Source of the DNA: Flavobacterium chilense
GTDB taxonomy: Bacteria > Bacteroidota > Bacteroidia > Flavobacteriales > Flavobacteriaceae
NCBI RefSeq assembly: GCF_001602525.1
Contig: NZ_LSYT01000001.1
Location: forward strand, 620,001 to 684,000
Direction of reading: 5' to 3'
Length of the DNA: 64,000 nucleotides
The notes beneath the pieces were generated by a model that was given only the letters and a program-made list of their open reading frames with translations, was not told where the DNA came from and made no database searches. The position numbers were made by a program, and so were the translations under genes. Below, in pieces: positions 35,007 through 45,425 of the stretch (its first letter is position 1; each line of letters opens with the position of its first letter).

Positions 35007-35816
35007 ATGAAAAAATTACTCGTTACCACAGACTTCTCAAGTATCTCAAGGGCAGGAATAAGATTTGCCATCCAATTTGCTTCCCAGACTCCCTGTGACC
35101 TCATATTTTACAGCGTAAATACAAAAAAATTTGAGGATAATATCGACAATTATTATAAAAAAACCACGCAGGACTATAGACTTAAAAAATTCATATTATC
35201 CATTTACAAAACAACCAAAAAAGAGGCTGGCAAGGTAGAATTTGTAACCGAGAACCATACTCAAGTGGATAAGGCCATTATAGAATATGCACAAAAATGC
35301 CATGTCGATTTTATTTGTATCAATACCTCCGGACCAGGGATATTTAATCAAATGATAGGCACTACCGCTTCAAAATTAATTACTACTTCCCCTATTCCCC
35401 TTTTGGTTATTCCCTTCAACTATCGCAGGAAGCCAATACAGCTTTTATTGTATGCCTCAGATCTTGCTAAACTAGGTGTGGAACTGCCTTTTGTTAAAAA
35501 ATTTGCAACTCTGTTTGCTGCGGATGTTGCAGTGTATCATTACGACGAATTATTGGATCAGGGTAATTTCAAGGAAGATTTTAATCAGATCGCCCAAAAC
35601 TACCAATCGAATAAAGTCTCTTTTAATTTTAAAAAATTAAATATCGAATATTCCCTGCTCAATCATTTAGAAGTAGATATCCGACAGATAAGACCCTCAA
35701 TTGTTGTCATGTTTACCAAACAAAACCGCGACTGGTTTGAACGCCATTTTCTTTCCAGTAAAACCAAGGAATTTGGTTTTGACACCCATACTCCTATACT
35801 TGTTTTTAGAAAGTAA
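35007..35816 (+). CDS. Universal stress protein (two UspA-like halves)
   Basis: 269 residues. The first half has the UspA start LLVTTDFSSISRAGIRFAIQFA and a variant nucleotide loop (GIFNQMIGTTASKLITTSPIPLLVIP); the second half (about 143-269) repeats the fold with DLAKLGVELPFVKKFA and ends HTPILVFRK but lacks the loop glycines. Cytoplasmic stress-survival protein. 16 bp ahead of the P-type ATPase gene, so the two are probably co-expressed. Confidence 0.88.
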   Translation: MKKLLVTTDFSSISRAGIRFAIQFASQTPCDLIFYSVNTKKFEDNIDNYYKKTTQDYRLKKFILSIYKTTKKEAGKVEFVTENHTQVDKAIIEYAQKCHVDFICINTSGPGIFNQMIGTTASKLITTSPIPLLVIPFNYRRKPIQLLLYASDLAKLGVELPFVKKFATLFAADVAVYHYDELLDQGNFKEDFNQIAQNYQSNKVSFNFKKLNIEYSLLNHLEVDIRQIRPSIVVMFTKQNRDWFERHFLSSKTKEFGFDTHTPILVFRK

Positions 35817-35832
35817 AAAATACAATTGAATT

Positions 35833-38343
35833 ATGACTACAAACAAATTCAATACAGCTGGCTTAACCAATGCACAAGTACTTGAGGCCAGGAAAAAATA
35901 CGGCCAAAACATATCATCGTATAAAAAAACAAACCGTTATACCGCTGCGATGATTAGAATGATCAAGGAACCCATGATGATTCTGCTCTTTGTTGCCTCA
36001 AGTATTTATTTTATCAGCGGAAAAACGGCCGATGGTTTCTTTTTAGCCTCAGCTATTGTTTTGATTGCGGCTATTTCGTCTTATCAGAATGCACGAAGCC
36101 GTAATGCCCTGGAGCAGTTAAAAGATTTTACCAAACCCAAATGCAAGGTCATAAGAAATGGCGATTCTGTAGAAATTAAAACAGAAGAGATAGTTATTGG
36201 AGACAGCCTTCTGATAGAAGAAGGTGTTTTAATTGCTGCCGATGGAATCATTTTACATTCCAATGACTTTTCTGTTAATGAATCGATTCTCACCGGAGAA
36301 TCCATGGCTGTGAGCAAAGACAAATCAGCCAAAGACAATCTAATTTATCAAGGTACAACAGTTGTTGGCGGACTCGCCATTGCAACGGTTAGCGCTATTG
36401 GAAGCGAAACCAAATTGGGCAAAATAGGGAAAAGCCTTGAGACTGTAAAAGAGGAAAAAACACCTTTAGAGATGCAAATTGGCAATTTTGTAAAAAAAAT
36501 GGCCATAGCCGGTGCATTGGTTTTTTTAATCGTATGGGGAATAAACTTTTTTCAATCTTTTAAGATATTCGACAGTCTGCTCAAAGCCCTAACCCTGGCG
36601 ATGAGTATTCTGCCCGAAGAAATCCCGATCGCTTTTATCACTTTTATGGCTATCGGCGCATGGCGCATGATGAAAGAGGGCATTATTGTCAAACAAATGA
36701 AAACGGTCGAAACATTAGGAAGTGCAACGGTAATCTGTATCGATAAAACAGGTACCATTACTGAAAACAAAATGAGCCTTGCCAAAATTTTTTCTTTAAA
36801 ATCAGCAAAAATTACAGCGACTGACCGCCCCTTATCTGAAGATGAGAAAAGGCTCATTACCCTATCGATGTGGGCAAGCGAACCTATTGCATTTGACCCT
36901 ATGGAAATTGCCCTGCATGAAACCTATACAAAAGTAATTGAAAAAGATCAGAGACCTGATTTTAAATTGGTACACGAGTATCCCTTGTCAGGAAAGCCGC
37001 CTATGATGACGCATGTTTTTGAAAACAAATCAGGTACTAGGATCATAGCCGCCAAAGGAGGCGCAGAAGCCTTAATGGAAGTAGCTGCACTTACTGCAGA
37101 CCAGAAAAAAATAATTCTAAAAGCAATTCAGAAATTATCTCTGGAAGGTTACCGCATCCTGGCAGTGGGCGAAAGCCATTTCAAATCTGAGAATTACCCT
37201 GAAACGCAGCAGGAATTTAAATTCGAATTTATTGGTCTTTTGGCCTTCTACGACCCGCCTAAAAAAAATATTAAATTAGTTTTAGAACATTTTTATAAAG
37301 CCGGAATAAATGTAAAGATCATCACCGGGGATAATGCGCTGACTACTTCATCCATCGCAAAACAGATCGGTTTTAAGGGATACGAAAAAAGCATCTCAGG
37401 AGATGAACTCATGCAGCTTAAACCAAAAGAACTCAAAAAATGCGTCCGGGAAACCAATTTATTTACCAGAATGTTTCCAGAGGCCAAACTCAAAATTATC
37501 AATGCCCTGAAATCAAATAAGGAAATTGTAGCCATGACCGGCGACGGGGTAAATGATGGTCCTGCATTAAAAGCGGCTCATATAGGAATTGCTATGGGCA
37601 ATAAAGGAACAGAAATTGCCAAACAGGCCGCCTCTTTAATTCTGGTCAATGATGATCTCTCGAAAATGGTGCATGCAATCGCTATGGGAAGAAAAATCTA
37701 TGCTAATATCAAAAAATCAATTCAGTTTATCATTTCAATCCATATACCGATCATATTGACCGTTTTCATTCCTCTGGCACTGGGCTGGCGATATCCAAAT
37801 ATATTCTCCCCTATTCATATCATCTTTTTAGAATTGGTGATGGGGCCTACCTGCTCTATTGTATATGAAAATGAACCAATGGAAAAAAATACAATGGCGC
37901 AACAGCCAAGACCTTTCACTTCGACATTTTTCAACTGGAAGGAACTCTCCACAAGTATTATTCAGGGATTGGTAATCACTATCGGTACATTATTTACTTA
38001 TCAATACGCTATCTATAACAGTTATGACGAGCAGCATACCCGAACTATGGTTTTTATTGTACTGGTAACTGCTAATATCTTTTTGACATTAATGAACCGC
38101 TCTTTTTATTATTCCATTTTTACCACTTTGCGTTATAAAAATAATTTGGTTCCATTAATTATAAGTATCACTATTTTCATTAGCGGAATGCTGCTTTACA
38201 TCAAACCCTTTGCAGTATTCTTTGCGTTCGAACGTCTTGATCTCCTTTCGCTGTGTATGGCAATTGGAGTAGGTTTTCTGTCCGTTATCTGGTATGAATT
38301 GGTAAAATTATGGAAACGAAATTTTAAGGAATTCAAAGCCTGA
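35833..38343 (+). CDS. Cation-transporting P-type ATPase (P2-like)
   Basis: 836 residues. Key motifs: TGES (154-157), the membrane proline motif PEEIP (261-265), phosphorylated Asp304 in DKTGT, a KGG nucleotide-site segment, and TGDGVNDGPALKAAHIGIAMG for the hinge. There are about ten membrane helices and no N-terminal metal-binding domain, which argues against a P1B heavy-metal pump. PEEIP instead of PEGLP leaves the ion (Ca, Mg or other) uncertain. Linked to the universal stress protein gene 16 bp upstream. A downstream gene converges with only 1 bp between stops. Confidence 0.92.
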   Translation: MTTNKFNTAGLTNAQVLEARKKYGQNISSYKKTNRYTAAMIRMIKEPMMILLFVASSIYFISGKTADGFFLASAIVLIAAISSYQNARSRNALEQLKDFTKPKCKVIRNGDSVEIKTEEIVIGDSLLIEEGVLIAADGIILHSNDFSVNESILTGESMAVSKDKSAKDNLIYQGTTVVGGLAIATVSAIGSETKLGKIGKSLETVKEEKTPLEMQIGNFVKKMAIAGALVFLIVWGINFFQSFKIFDSLLKALTLAMSILPEEIPIAFITFMAIGAWRMMKEGIIVKQMKTVETLGSATVICIDKTGTITENKMSLAKIFSLKSAKITATDRPLSEDEKRLITLSMWASEPIAFDPMEIALHETYTKVIEKDQRPDFKLVHEYPLSGKPPMMTHVFENKSGTRIIAAKGGAEALMEVAALTADQKKIILKAIQKLSLEGYRILAVGESHFKSENYPETQQEFKFEFIGLLAFYDPPKKNIKLVLEHFYKAGINVKIITGDNALTTSSIAKQIGFKGYEKSISGDELMQLKPKELKKCVRETNLFTRMFPEAKLKIINALKSNKEIVAMTGDGVNDGPALKAAHIGIAMGNKGTEIAKQAASLILVNDDLSKMVHAIAMGRKIYANIKKSIQFIISIHIPIILTVFIPLALGWRYPNIFSPIHIIFLELVMGPTCSIVYENEPMEKNTMAQQPRPFTSTFFNWKELSTSIIQGLVITIGTLFTYQYAIYNSYDEQHTRTMVFIVLVTANIFLTLMNRSFYYSIFTTLRYKNNLVPLIISITIFISGMLLYIKPFAVFFAFERLDLLSLCMAIGVGFLSVIWYELVKLWKRNFKEFKA

Positions 38344-38344
38344 G

Positions 38345-39088
38345 TTATTTGACTTTGAATTGTATCAGATGCCTGTACTTTCTTTCCAGTAAAACAGCAT
38401 TAAAGCGAATCCTGTCATATAAAAGTCCTAATAGCAAAGCGACCACTCCAATGAATAAAACATGCAATCCAATATTTGAATAAAAAATACCGCCAATAAC
38501 GCCACCAAAAAAGAAAAAGCTAATAATGGTCATTCGTAACTTGATCGATACAAACAGTTTTTTTCGAAAGAGTTCCTCCTGATAAAAAAACAGTTGGGAT
38601 AATTCGATTCCAAGATCTGTAAAAAGCCCGGTTAGGTGTGTTGTTCTCACCGTTGCATTGGAAATTTTTGTTACTAAAGAATTCTGCAGTCCCATTGCAA
38701 AGAGTAATGTATAGGCTATAAAATCAGGATTATCTACAATTAAATTCTCCCCAAAAACTGCAATACCAAATAAAATAGCACTTTCAATTGCTGTTGGAAT
38801 TATATAACTGTATTTTTCATTTCTTCGCAAAAGAAACTCGACAAGCAGACTGGAGAAAAAAGAACCCAGGAAAAAGAAAAAAATATATAAAAAGTATATA
38901 AATCCCTGTCTGAAATTGAGTTTAAAAATCTCATCTACAAAAAAGGCAAAATGTCCTGTTAAATTGGTAGTGAGTTTTTGAACTGCCAGAAAACCAGCGA
39001 CATTGACCAGTCCCGCCACAAACGATAATAAAGAGGCGATTTTAAGATTATGTCTTTGATTTCTCCTGGTTCCCTGATGTTTGAACAT
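38345..39088 (-). CDS. YoaK family (DUF1275) membrane protein
   Basis: 247 residues with about six membrane helices and the family signature SFVAGLVNVAGFLAVQ near residue 22, ALQNS-like (MGLQNSLVTKISNATVRTTHLTG) in the middle and conserved FFGGVIGG later. Function unknown, often linked to stress. It ends leftward against the P-type ATPase gene and follows the 39117 gene by 28 bp. Confidence 0.85.
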   Translation of the reverse strand: MFKHQGTRRNQRHNLKIASLLSFVAGLVNVAGFLAVQKLTTNLTGHFAFFVDEIFKLNFRQGFIYFLYIFFFFLGSFFSSLLVEFLLRRNEKYSYIIPTAIESAILFGIAVFGENLIVDNPDFIAYTLLFAMGLQNSLVTKISNATVRTTHLTGLFTDLGIELSQLFFYQEELFRKKLFVSIKLRMTIISFFFFGGVIGGIFYSNIGLHVLFIGVVALLLGLLYDRIRFNAVLLERKYRHLIQFKVK

Positions 39089-39116
39089 TGCTTTGTGGTA
39101 TTTTATAATTCTTGAA

Positions 39117-39938
39117 TTATAATATCCTTTTAGAAATATTTTGATTGTATTTAATTGCTATGACTTTAAACTTTGCATAACTGAAATCTCCCGTTTTTAA
39201 TTTCCAAATTACTTCAGCTGAAACAGGAATTTTCACTCCATTAATTTCTTTATAATTTTCCATTTTGCAAAGCCATGGTTCCCTTTTATTGGTCATGAAG
39301 CGTTGGGTTTCCAGGGTAACAATTTCACCCACAGTATTAAATGTAACGATAAAATCAAATGAGATTTCTTTGTATAGAAATGATAATTTTGCCGAATTTT
39401 CATCCATAGCGATCCATGTTATATTCTCTGAAGGCAGCAAATTTGTTGGAAACCAAACGCTTTCGGCCAACCAACGCTGCATTTCGCCTTCGTTAATTTC
39501 TCTGCCTTTGGCGTCAACAACTGTAAAAATATTGAATAATGAAACTTTTAAATTTCCCTTGTCGGCAATGAAGCTGTCTCTTGCTGTAAAGAACAGCGTT
39601 GTGCCTTTCCATGTAAATTGTGGTTTTTGGACAGAAAAGTATTGCTCACCTTTAATATTGATAAATCCACTTTTTAAATTGGTTTTGAATAGACCCTTAT
39701 GTTTTAATCTAACTGAACTTATATACGGCATCCCGTCTTTCAAGACATATTTAAAATAGCGCTGTACCGGTTTGGGCAATCCATTTAATTGGCTAATGCT
39801 GTAGGTGTTATTAGATACATTCAATGTATTTGCATATAATAGGCTAACCTGTTTTTTGAATTTTAAAGACATCGTTATTTTTCCCAGAAGTATCCCAAGT
39901 AGTAGTGATACTCCAATAATAATTAATAAGAGTATCAT
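39117..39938 (-). CDS. Conserved hypothetical protein with N-terminal membrane anchor (DUF6544-like)
   Basis: 273 residues: one N-terminal membrane helix (2-20), then a beta-rich domain with LPKPVQRYFKYVL, SVRLKHKGLFKT, QYFSVQKPQFTWKG and EMQRWLAESVWFPTNLLPS, a pattern of a family of unknown function. Overlaps the upstream gene by 4 bp. Confidence 0.75.
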   Translation of the reverse strand: MILLLIIIGVSLLLGILLGKITMSLKFKKQVSLLYANTLNVSNNTYSISQLNGLPKPVQRYFKYVLKDGMPYISSVRLKHKGLFKTNLKSGFINIKGEQYFSVQKPQFTWKGTTLFFTARDSFIADKGNLKVSLFNIFTVVDAKGREINEGEMQRWLAESVWFPTNLLPSENITWIAMDENSAKLSFLYKEISFDFIVTFNTVGEIVTLETQRFMTNKREPWLCKMENYKEINGVKIPVSAEVIWKLKTGDFSYAKFKVIAIKYNQNISKRIL

Positions 39939-40423
39939 TTTTTGCTGTTTTTGTTAAGTTGCAAGGACAAGTTTTTTGCATAGCTATTTCTTATTTCTGG
40001 CAATAGTGCAACAATAATCATAGGAATGGCATACAGCATATAAAACATTTGCAACCAACCAACACGCTGTATGAAAAAGGTTTCTGCCTGTATCCAAATA
40101 ATGAGAGCTAATGCTAAATAAATACTATAAGTCCAAGCCCAATACATGTCTTTAAAAAGGTTGAAATATTCTGCAAACGGGACAAGAGGTCTCTTCACTA
40201 AAGCCACTACAATCAGAAGTGGTAAAAAGCCCAAAACGAAAAATAGAATAATGCCGGGAATCAGAAAATCAGGAAATGGTGAATTTTCTAAAATAGATAA
40301 CGGCAATCCTCCAAGAAGTTTACCTGATGGCGAAATAATTAATGCGCCACCACCAATCATAGCGGTAAGTCCCAAAAATAAGAGAAGTCCACGATGTGTT
40401 TTTTGAGCTGCTTTTTTCATCAT
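39935..40423 (-). CDS. Membrane protein of unknown function (162 aa)
   Basis: Four membrane helices (about 13-33, 54-76, 95-113 and 122-142) and a basic C-terminus. No family recognised. Overlaps the 39117 gene by 4 bp, so they form a pair. Confidence 0.75.
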   Translation of the reverse strand: MMKKAAQKTHRGLLLFLGLTAMIGGGALIISPSGKLLGGLPLSILENSPFPDFLIPGIILFFVLGFLPLLIVVALVKRPLVPFAEYFNLFKDMYWAWTYSIYLALALIIWIQAETFFIQRVGWLQMFYMLYAIPMIIVALLPEIRNSYAKNLSLQLNKNSKK

Positions 40424-40476
40424 CCTATTTGGTTCAACGGTCTATTATACTTACTTCCTCTTATCAGCCACAATCT

Positions 40477-43400
40477 CTACATTGGCAATATGATATGAAA
40501 TTCCGCACCAATATTTTCTTCGGCTTTAGAGAAAATAATCCCCCTGTGGTTCTCTACAATTTTTTTTCCAATCGATAGTCCAATACCTGTGCCTATGTAT
40601 ATTTCATTGTTATGAAGCCTTTGAAAAATAGTGAAAATTTTATTTTCATATTCCTGGTTAAAACCTATTCCATTGTCTTTAACTATGATCTCACAATAAG
40701 CTAAACCCGCATCCAGATCCGGATGTGTTTTAACTTGTTTTAAAGTCAGTTTTTTGTACCTTATGTCTATTTTAGAAATTGAATTGTCTTTTTTATAAAA
40801 TTTAATGGCGTTACTGATTAAGTTATAAAAAAGCTGATTCATTTGCAGCGGAATTGCATTGATAACGGGTAAATGCCCCACTTTTATTTTAAAATTGCGT
40901 TCCTGAATCAGCAGCTCAAAATCAATTAAAATATTGTCGATAACGGTATTCAAATCGGTGGCTATAAACTGCCTGTCAGGATTATCAAGGTAGGAATAGG
41001 CCAGTAAATCTTGAATAAGCGTATTCATTCTTATAGACGATTGGCTGATTTTTTCAAGCAGTAAAAGAGCCGGATCGGAAATTTTTTCCTCCATTTGCAA
41101 AAGCCTGCTGATAAACATCAGGATTTTACGCAGTGGTTCCTGCAAGTCATGGCTGGCCACATAAGCGTATTCCTGTAATTGATCATTGGCAGTGTGCAGA
41201 TTTTTGACAGAGTTTTCTAATTCTTTGTTGGAAGTGAGCAAATCTATTGTACGCTGTTGAACTTCAAGTTCTAAACCATCAGACATTGCCTGTAATTTCT
41301 TTTCAATATTCCTGCGCTCGGTAATATCTTCAATAGCCAGTAAAATTAATTGTTTTTTACTGCTCTCGTAAGTAACTTGTCTGGCATTTAAAAGCAGGAT
41401 ACTTTCGCCATAAGGCAAAAGTTTTACTATTATTTCATAATCGTCAAGCTGCGTTTTTTGCTGAAGTATTTTTTCAAGCATTGCGCGCATTTGAATATCA
41501 CCAAAAAGACAATTTTGGATTTCATATATGAGCTTATCTGCCGCTTCTTCTTTGGTAATATTATATTTTTTAGAAAATGCCCTGTTAATGTTTTTTATTC
41601 TAAGCTTGTTATCCAAAACTACTATCGGTTCACGAAGCGTGGCTACTATTGCATCTGTATAGTTTTTTGCAATATTAATTTCCAGCTGTTTGTTTAAAAG
41701 TTCCTGATTAATCTGCGATAGTTCTTCATTGCTGGATTGTAATTCTTCCTTAGATGTTTCCAATTCTTCATTCAGGCTTTGCAATTCCTCGCTTCCGCTT
41801 AATAATTCCTCATTGGCACTCTGCAGCTCTTCGTTAGAAGCTTCCTGTTCTTCACTAATAGCATTTACGTCATTGTGTATCTTTTCCAACTCTTTTTCAA
41901 GTTGTGCAATCCTTTTTAAATTCGCATCATTGCGGATTTCTTCCGCCGTCATATTGTTTGAGGATACTTCTGGCTGGATAGTGTTGGTTTTATAAAACAA
42001 GATTAAAAAGTAGGGCTCCGAAGTATCAGGCAGTGGCTGTACTTCAATGGTAACTTCACTTATAACTTCTTTTTTTTTAACCTGTATTCCTTCTTTTATC
42101 ACAAGGGATCCCGTTTCTTTAGATTTATGCAAGGCATTACGAAGTTCAAAAGCCAATCCTTCGCGAACCATTTTAAGCAAACTAAAAGTGGGCTTGCCCT
42201 GTGAAAATTTGATAAAATCAGTAATATCTCCCATGATATGTAAAATATCCACCTGTTCATTTACTATGATACTCGCCGGTCTGTAATTCGAAAGCAAAAT
42301 TGATTCCGCACTTTTTATAAAATCCTCTTTGATAATTTCTTTTTTGGGAAGTTCTGATTTAAAACTTTTAAGTTTATCAGTGGTTCCTGCTCCCCAGCGA
42401 GAATGTGCTGATCTTCCTGAAACCTCTTTTCTGGTATATATTTTTCCGGCTTTATCAAAAGGCTGAAAAAGTTCACCGGCGGGAATGGCAGTTTCTGATT
42501 TTCCCAAAAGCAAAAAACCGTTTTCTTTTAAGGCATAATGAAAAGTACTCAGAGATTTTTTCTGTAAAAATGCATCCATATAAATGAAAACATTGCGGCA
42601 CGTAATCAAATCCATTCTGGCAAATGGAGGATCTGTCAGGAAATTATGAACGGCAAAAACGCATAAATCCCTAATTTGCCGTTTAATAGTATAACCATTG
42701 GTATTGGATGTAAAATATTTGGAAATCGTAGCCCCAGAAACATTATGCATCTGAGATTTTCTGTAAAATCCCGCCCTTGCCTTTGCAATAGCCACTTCTG
42801 AAATATCCGATGCAAAAATCTGGATTTCTTTTCCCTGAAGATTTTCTCCCAAAAATTCATGAAGGGCAATAGCCAGAGTGTAAGCTTCTTCACCTGTAGA
42901 GCATCCTGCAATCCAGATCCGTATTGCATTGCCTTCCGGCACCCTGCCTACTAATAAAGGGAAAACTTTTTCTTTTATAACCTGAAAAATTTTAACATCC
43001 CTGAAAAACTCCGTTACTGATATCAGCAGATCGTTAAATAAATCTTCAGAAGCCACTTTATCACCTCTCAAAACTTTAAGGTAGTCCCGAAGATTGATGA
43101 TTTTATTTAATGCCATTCTTCTGGCAATACGCCGGCGTATGGTAGTTTGTTTATAATAGGCAAAATCAACCCCGCTGTGATGGTGCAGAATTTTAATAAT
43201 TTCATGAAATGCGGCCTCATCGTTAAGTTCATAATCTTCCCCACTAATCGCTTTTGCTTTACAAATCTCAATTAATTTGGCTACTATCTTTACTGGTGAT
43301 AATACGTAATCGACCACTCCGGCATTAATCGCATTCTGCGGCATTTCATTATAAGAAGCATCCATATCCTGGGCAAAAGTTATGCCTCCGTGTGCTTTGA

Positions 43401-43848
43401 TCGATCCCAGGCCAATTGTCCCGTCAGATCCGTTTCCCGAGAGCAATACACCGCAGGCCAGATTCAGGTGGACCTCGGCCAATGAATTAAAAAATATATC
43501 GATCGCCTGATTTTTAGTGTCCTTAATGCGTGGACTCAGTTTGAGTACTCCATCAAAAGAAGTCAGTATTTTGTTTTCCGGAATAACATAAATGATATTA
43601 GGCGCCAAATGAACATCATCAGTAATTTCTATAATAGGTATTCTGGACACACGGGAAAGCAGTTCTGTAAGTATACTGTCATGCAGAGGATGTAAATGCT
43701 GTACAATTACATAAGCCATCTGAGAGTCATCAGGAATAGCTTCAATAAACTGTGTAAAAGCTTCAAGCCCTCCTGCCGAAGCTCCAATACCGACAATAGG
43801 AAAATCCTGGCGTGTAGCCTTAGGCAGAATGTTTTTTTTATGATACAT
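40477..43848 (-). CDS. CheB-CheR-PAS-histidine kinase hybrid
   Basis: 1123 residues, soluble. In order: CheB methylesterase (about 15-195; Ser24 in GASAGG, His in VQHLHP, Asp in GNGSDG), CheR methyltransferase (about 210-480; RIWIAGCSTGEEAYTLAI for SAM binding), a long Glu/Gln coiled coil with repeated SNEELQS (about 660-740), PAS, and a kinase core with His900 (VASHDLQEP), SNAIKF, DNGIGF and GTGIGL. No chemotaxis genes are nearby, so the CheB/CheR parts probably act as signalling modules for the kinase. The receiver at 43924-44376 is 75 bp upstream on the same strand and is the obvious partner. Confidence 0.93.
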   Translation of the reverse strand: MYHKKNILPKATRQDFPIVGIGASAGGLEAFTQFIEAIPDDSQMAYVIVQHLHPLHDSILTELLSRVSRIPIIEITDDVHLAPNIIYVIPENKILTSFDGVLKLSPRIKDTKNQAIDIFFNSLAEVHLNLACGVLLSGNGSDGTIGLGSIKAHGGITFAQDMDASYNEMPQNAINAGVVDYVLSPVKIVAKLIEICKAKAISGEDYELNDEAAFHEIIKILHHHSGVDFAYYKQTTIRRRIARRMALNKIINLRDYLKVLRGDKVASEDLFNDLLISVTEFFRDVKIFQVIKEKVFPLLVGRVPEGNAIRIWIAGCSTGEEAYTLAIALHEFLGENLQGKEIQIFASDISEVAIAKARAGFYRKSQMHNVSGATISKYFTSNTNGYTIKRQIRDLCVFAVHNFLTDPPFARMDLITCRNVFIYMDAFLQKKSLSTFHYALKENGFLLLGKSETAIPAGELFQPFDKAGKIYTRKEVSGRSAHSRWGAGTTDKLKSFKSELPKKEIIKEDFIKSAESILLSNYRPASIIVNEQVDILHIMGDITDFIKFSQGKPTFSLLKMVREGLAFELRNALHKSKETGSLVIKEGIQVKKKEVISEVTIEVQPLPDTSEPYFLILFYKTNTIQPEVSSNNMTAEEIRNDANLKRIAQLEKELEKIHNDVNAISEEQEASNEELQSANEELLSGSEELQSLNEELETSKEELQSSNEELSQINQELLNKQLEINIAKNYTDAIVATLREPIVVLDNKLRIKNINRAFSKKYNITKEEAADKLIYEIQNCLFGDIQMRAMLEKILQQKTQLDDYEIIVKLLPYGESILLLNARQVTYESSKKQLILLAIEDITERRNIEKKLQAMSDGLELEVQQRTIDLLTSNKELENSVKNLHTANDQLQEYAYVASHDLQEPLRKILMFISRLLQMEEKISDPALLLLEKISQSSIRMNTLIQDLLAYSYLDNPDRQFIATDLNTVIDNILIDFELLIQERNFKIKVGHLPVINAIPLQMNQLFYNLISNAIKFYKKDNSISKIDIRYKKLTLKQVKTHPDLDAGLAYCEIIVKDNGIGFNQEYENKIFTIFQRLHNNEIYIGTGIGLSIGKKIVENHRGIIFSKAEENIGAEFHIILPM

Positions 43849-43923
43849 GACTTGTAATTTAATTGTGTTGTAAAGAGTTTGCCATCAAGGAATAGGAATC
43901 TGAGTAAAAAATTCTTTTCAAAC

Positions 43924-44376
43924 CTAAAGCGCAATGATAAAGGATTCGAATTTCGAATGTTTCAACCTTTCTTTCCAATCCATTTGGATGACCTTTTTTA
44001 CCAATTTCTTCAAATCATTAAAATCAGTAGGCTTGACTACGTAGGCATTGGCACCCAATCTAAAAGTGTTTTTTACCCCCTCTTCGGATGCCGAAGTAGA
44101 ATAAATGGCTATTACCGGAATATGCTTAAATAAAATATCTTCCCTAATTTGCTTCAATGTTTCAAAACCTGACATTACCGGCATATTAAGATCTAAAAAA
44201 ATGATATCAGGAATAAAAAGACTGCTGTCATAAAGACGTTTTAAAAGTTCTAATCCATTTTGACAAAATTCAACAGGAAAATTAAGGTGAATATCCTGAA
44301 CTGCGTCAGCAAAAAAATCCCTGTCATCCTGATCATCATCAGTGAGCAAAATACGTATATTCTCCTTATTATTCAT
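43924..44376 (-). CDS. Single-domain response regulator (Rcp1-like)
   Basis: 150 residues: acidic residues at 13-15 (LTDDD), phospho-acceptor Asp62 (FLDLNMPVMSG), Ser/Thr in IYST, and Lys in VVKPT. No output domain. A perfect -7 consensus TACATTTG lies on the minus strand at 44397-44404. Upstream partner of the CheB-CheR kinase. Confidence 0.92.
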   Translation of the reverse strand: MNNKENIRILLTDDDQDDRDFFADAVQDIHLNFPVEFCQNGLELLKRLYDSSLFIPDIIFLDLNMPVMSGFETLKQIREDILFKHIPVIAIYSTSASEEGVKNTFRLGANAYVVKPTDFNDLKKLVKKVIQMDWKERLKHSKFESFIIAL

Positions 44377-44521
44377 TAGTTATCTCTCATTTACTTCAAA
44401 TGTACGCTTTAATAAACGTTAATTATTTTATTACTGTTAAACAATAAATTAAAACGAAGCCACAATAAGAAGCAAGAGCCAAATATTATTTTGCCTTATC
44501 CCTCTCTTATCGTAAATATTA

Positions 44522-45181
44522 TTAATCAAACTCTACAAAAATTTCATTCTCGACTTGCCAAACTCCAGCTGTATTCCAGGCTATCCTTTCAGCTTCTTCC
44601 TTATGAAACAAAGAACTTACAATACCACTAAGGAATATCGTTTTGCCGTCAACTCTAACTTTAATATTATCAATATCCATAATCCAGCTGCGTTTTAGCG
44701 CTTTCTCCACAATCTCCTTCTCCATCTGATTTTTTATTTCAGCTTCAATCACTATTTTATCAATAACACCTTTTACACCTTTCATGTAACGAATAGCATT
44801 ATCTGCAGTCTTCCTTTGGAAATTCCAATGTAAAATTCCCTCAAGGGTTACCCATCCGTCTTGGACTGTAACTTTTAATTTGTGATTAGGTATAACCCAT
44901 TTTTCTTCCAGTGCTTTAATAACTGAACTGGCAATATCTTTATCATTTCTTATAGCTGAGAAAGAAAGGTCTACTTTTATATCGTCTATAATCGCCTTGA
45001 CCCCTGAGAGATCCTTAGTAATGTGTTCGGCTTCCTTTTTTTGATTATAATTATCGACAGTTCCTGCCAGAGTAACAATCCCTTGCTGAACACTAACCTC
45101 TATTTTATTAGATTCTAAAACAGGTTCCCATTTTATAGCTTCCATAACTTCTTTACGTAAAACATCGTTACTTTTTTTCAT
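44522..45181 (-). CDS. Triple BON-domain protein, paralogue 5
   Basis: 219 residues from the ATG at 45181, which aligns with the other paralogues (MKKSNDVLRKEVMEAIKWEP); ATGs at 45193 and 45205 add up to eight residues. Three BON domains (VSVQQGIVTLAGTV, VTVQDGWVTLEGIL, VRVDGKTIFLSGIV), the most diverged copy. Controlled by operator J. Confidence 0.9.
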   Translation of the reverse strand: MKKSNDVLRKEVMEAIKWEPVLESNKIEVSVQQGIVTLAGTVDNYNQKKEAEHITKDLSGVKAIIDDIKVDLSFSAIRNDKDIASSVIKALEEKWVIPNHKLKVTVQDGWVTLEGILHWNFQRKTADNAIRYMKGVKGVIDKIVIEAEIKNQMEKEIVEKALKRSWIMDIDNIKVRVDGKTIFLSGIVSSLFHKEEAERIAWNTAGVWQVENEIFVEFD

Positions 45182-45260
45182 TAGATTTTTCATTATTATT
45201 TTCAACAGTAAGCATTGATATACTTATTTTTATAAGTATAATAATCCCTATATCGATAAG

Positions 45261-45326
45261 CAAAATTGACACATATTGATCCTAAAAAAAATGATTTCTA
45301 TCAATCAAAAAAGTGATAAGAAACAT
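45261..45326 (-). promoter_or_regulatory. Tandem CRP/FNR-like operator and promoter J
   Basis: On the minus strand: ATGTTTCTTATCAC (45326-45313) and TTGATAGAAATCAT (45304-45291), then CAATTTTG (45268-45261) starting 22 bp later. The proximal box is close to the FNR consensus TTGAT-N4-ATCAA. Drives the fifth BON gene. Confidence 0.8.
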
Positions 45327-45425
45327 TTAATATAGTAAAGCGACAGCCAGATTAGCGTATTGTAATCATTCAATTTAAATTAGAAAATATAATCTAAGCC
45401 CCAGGAAAATTCAAGAGAAATACCC

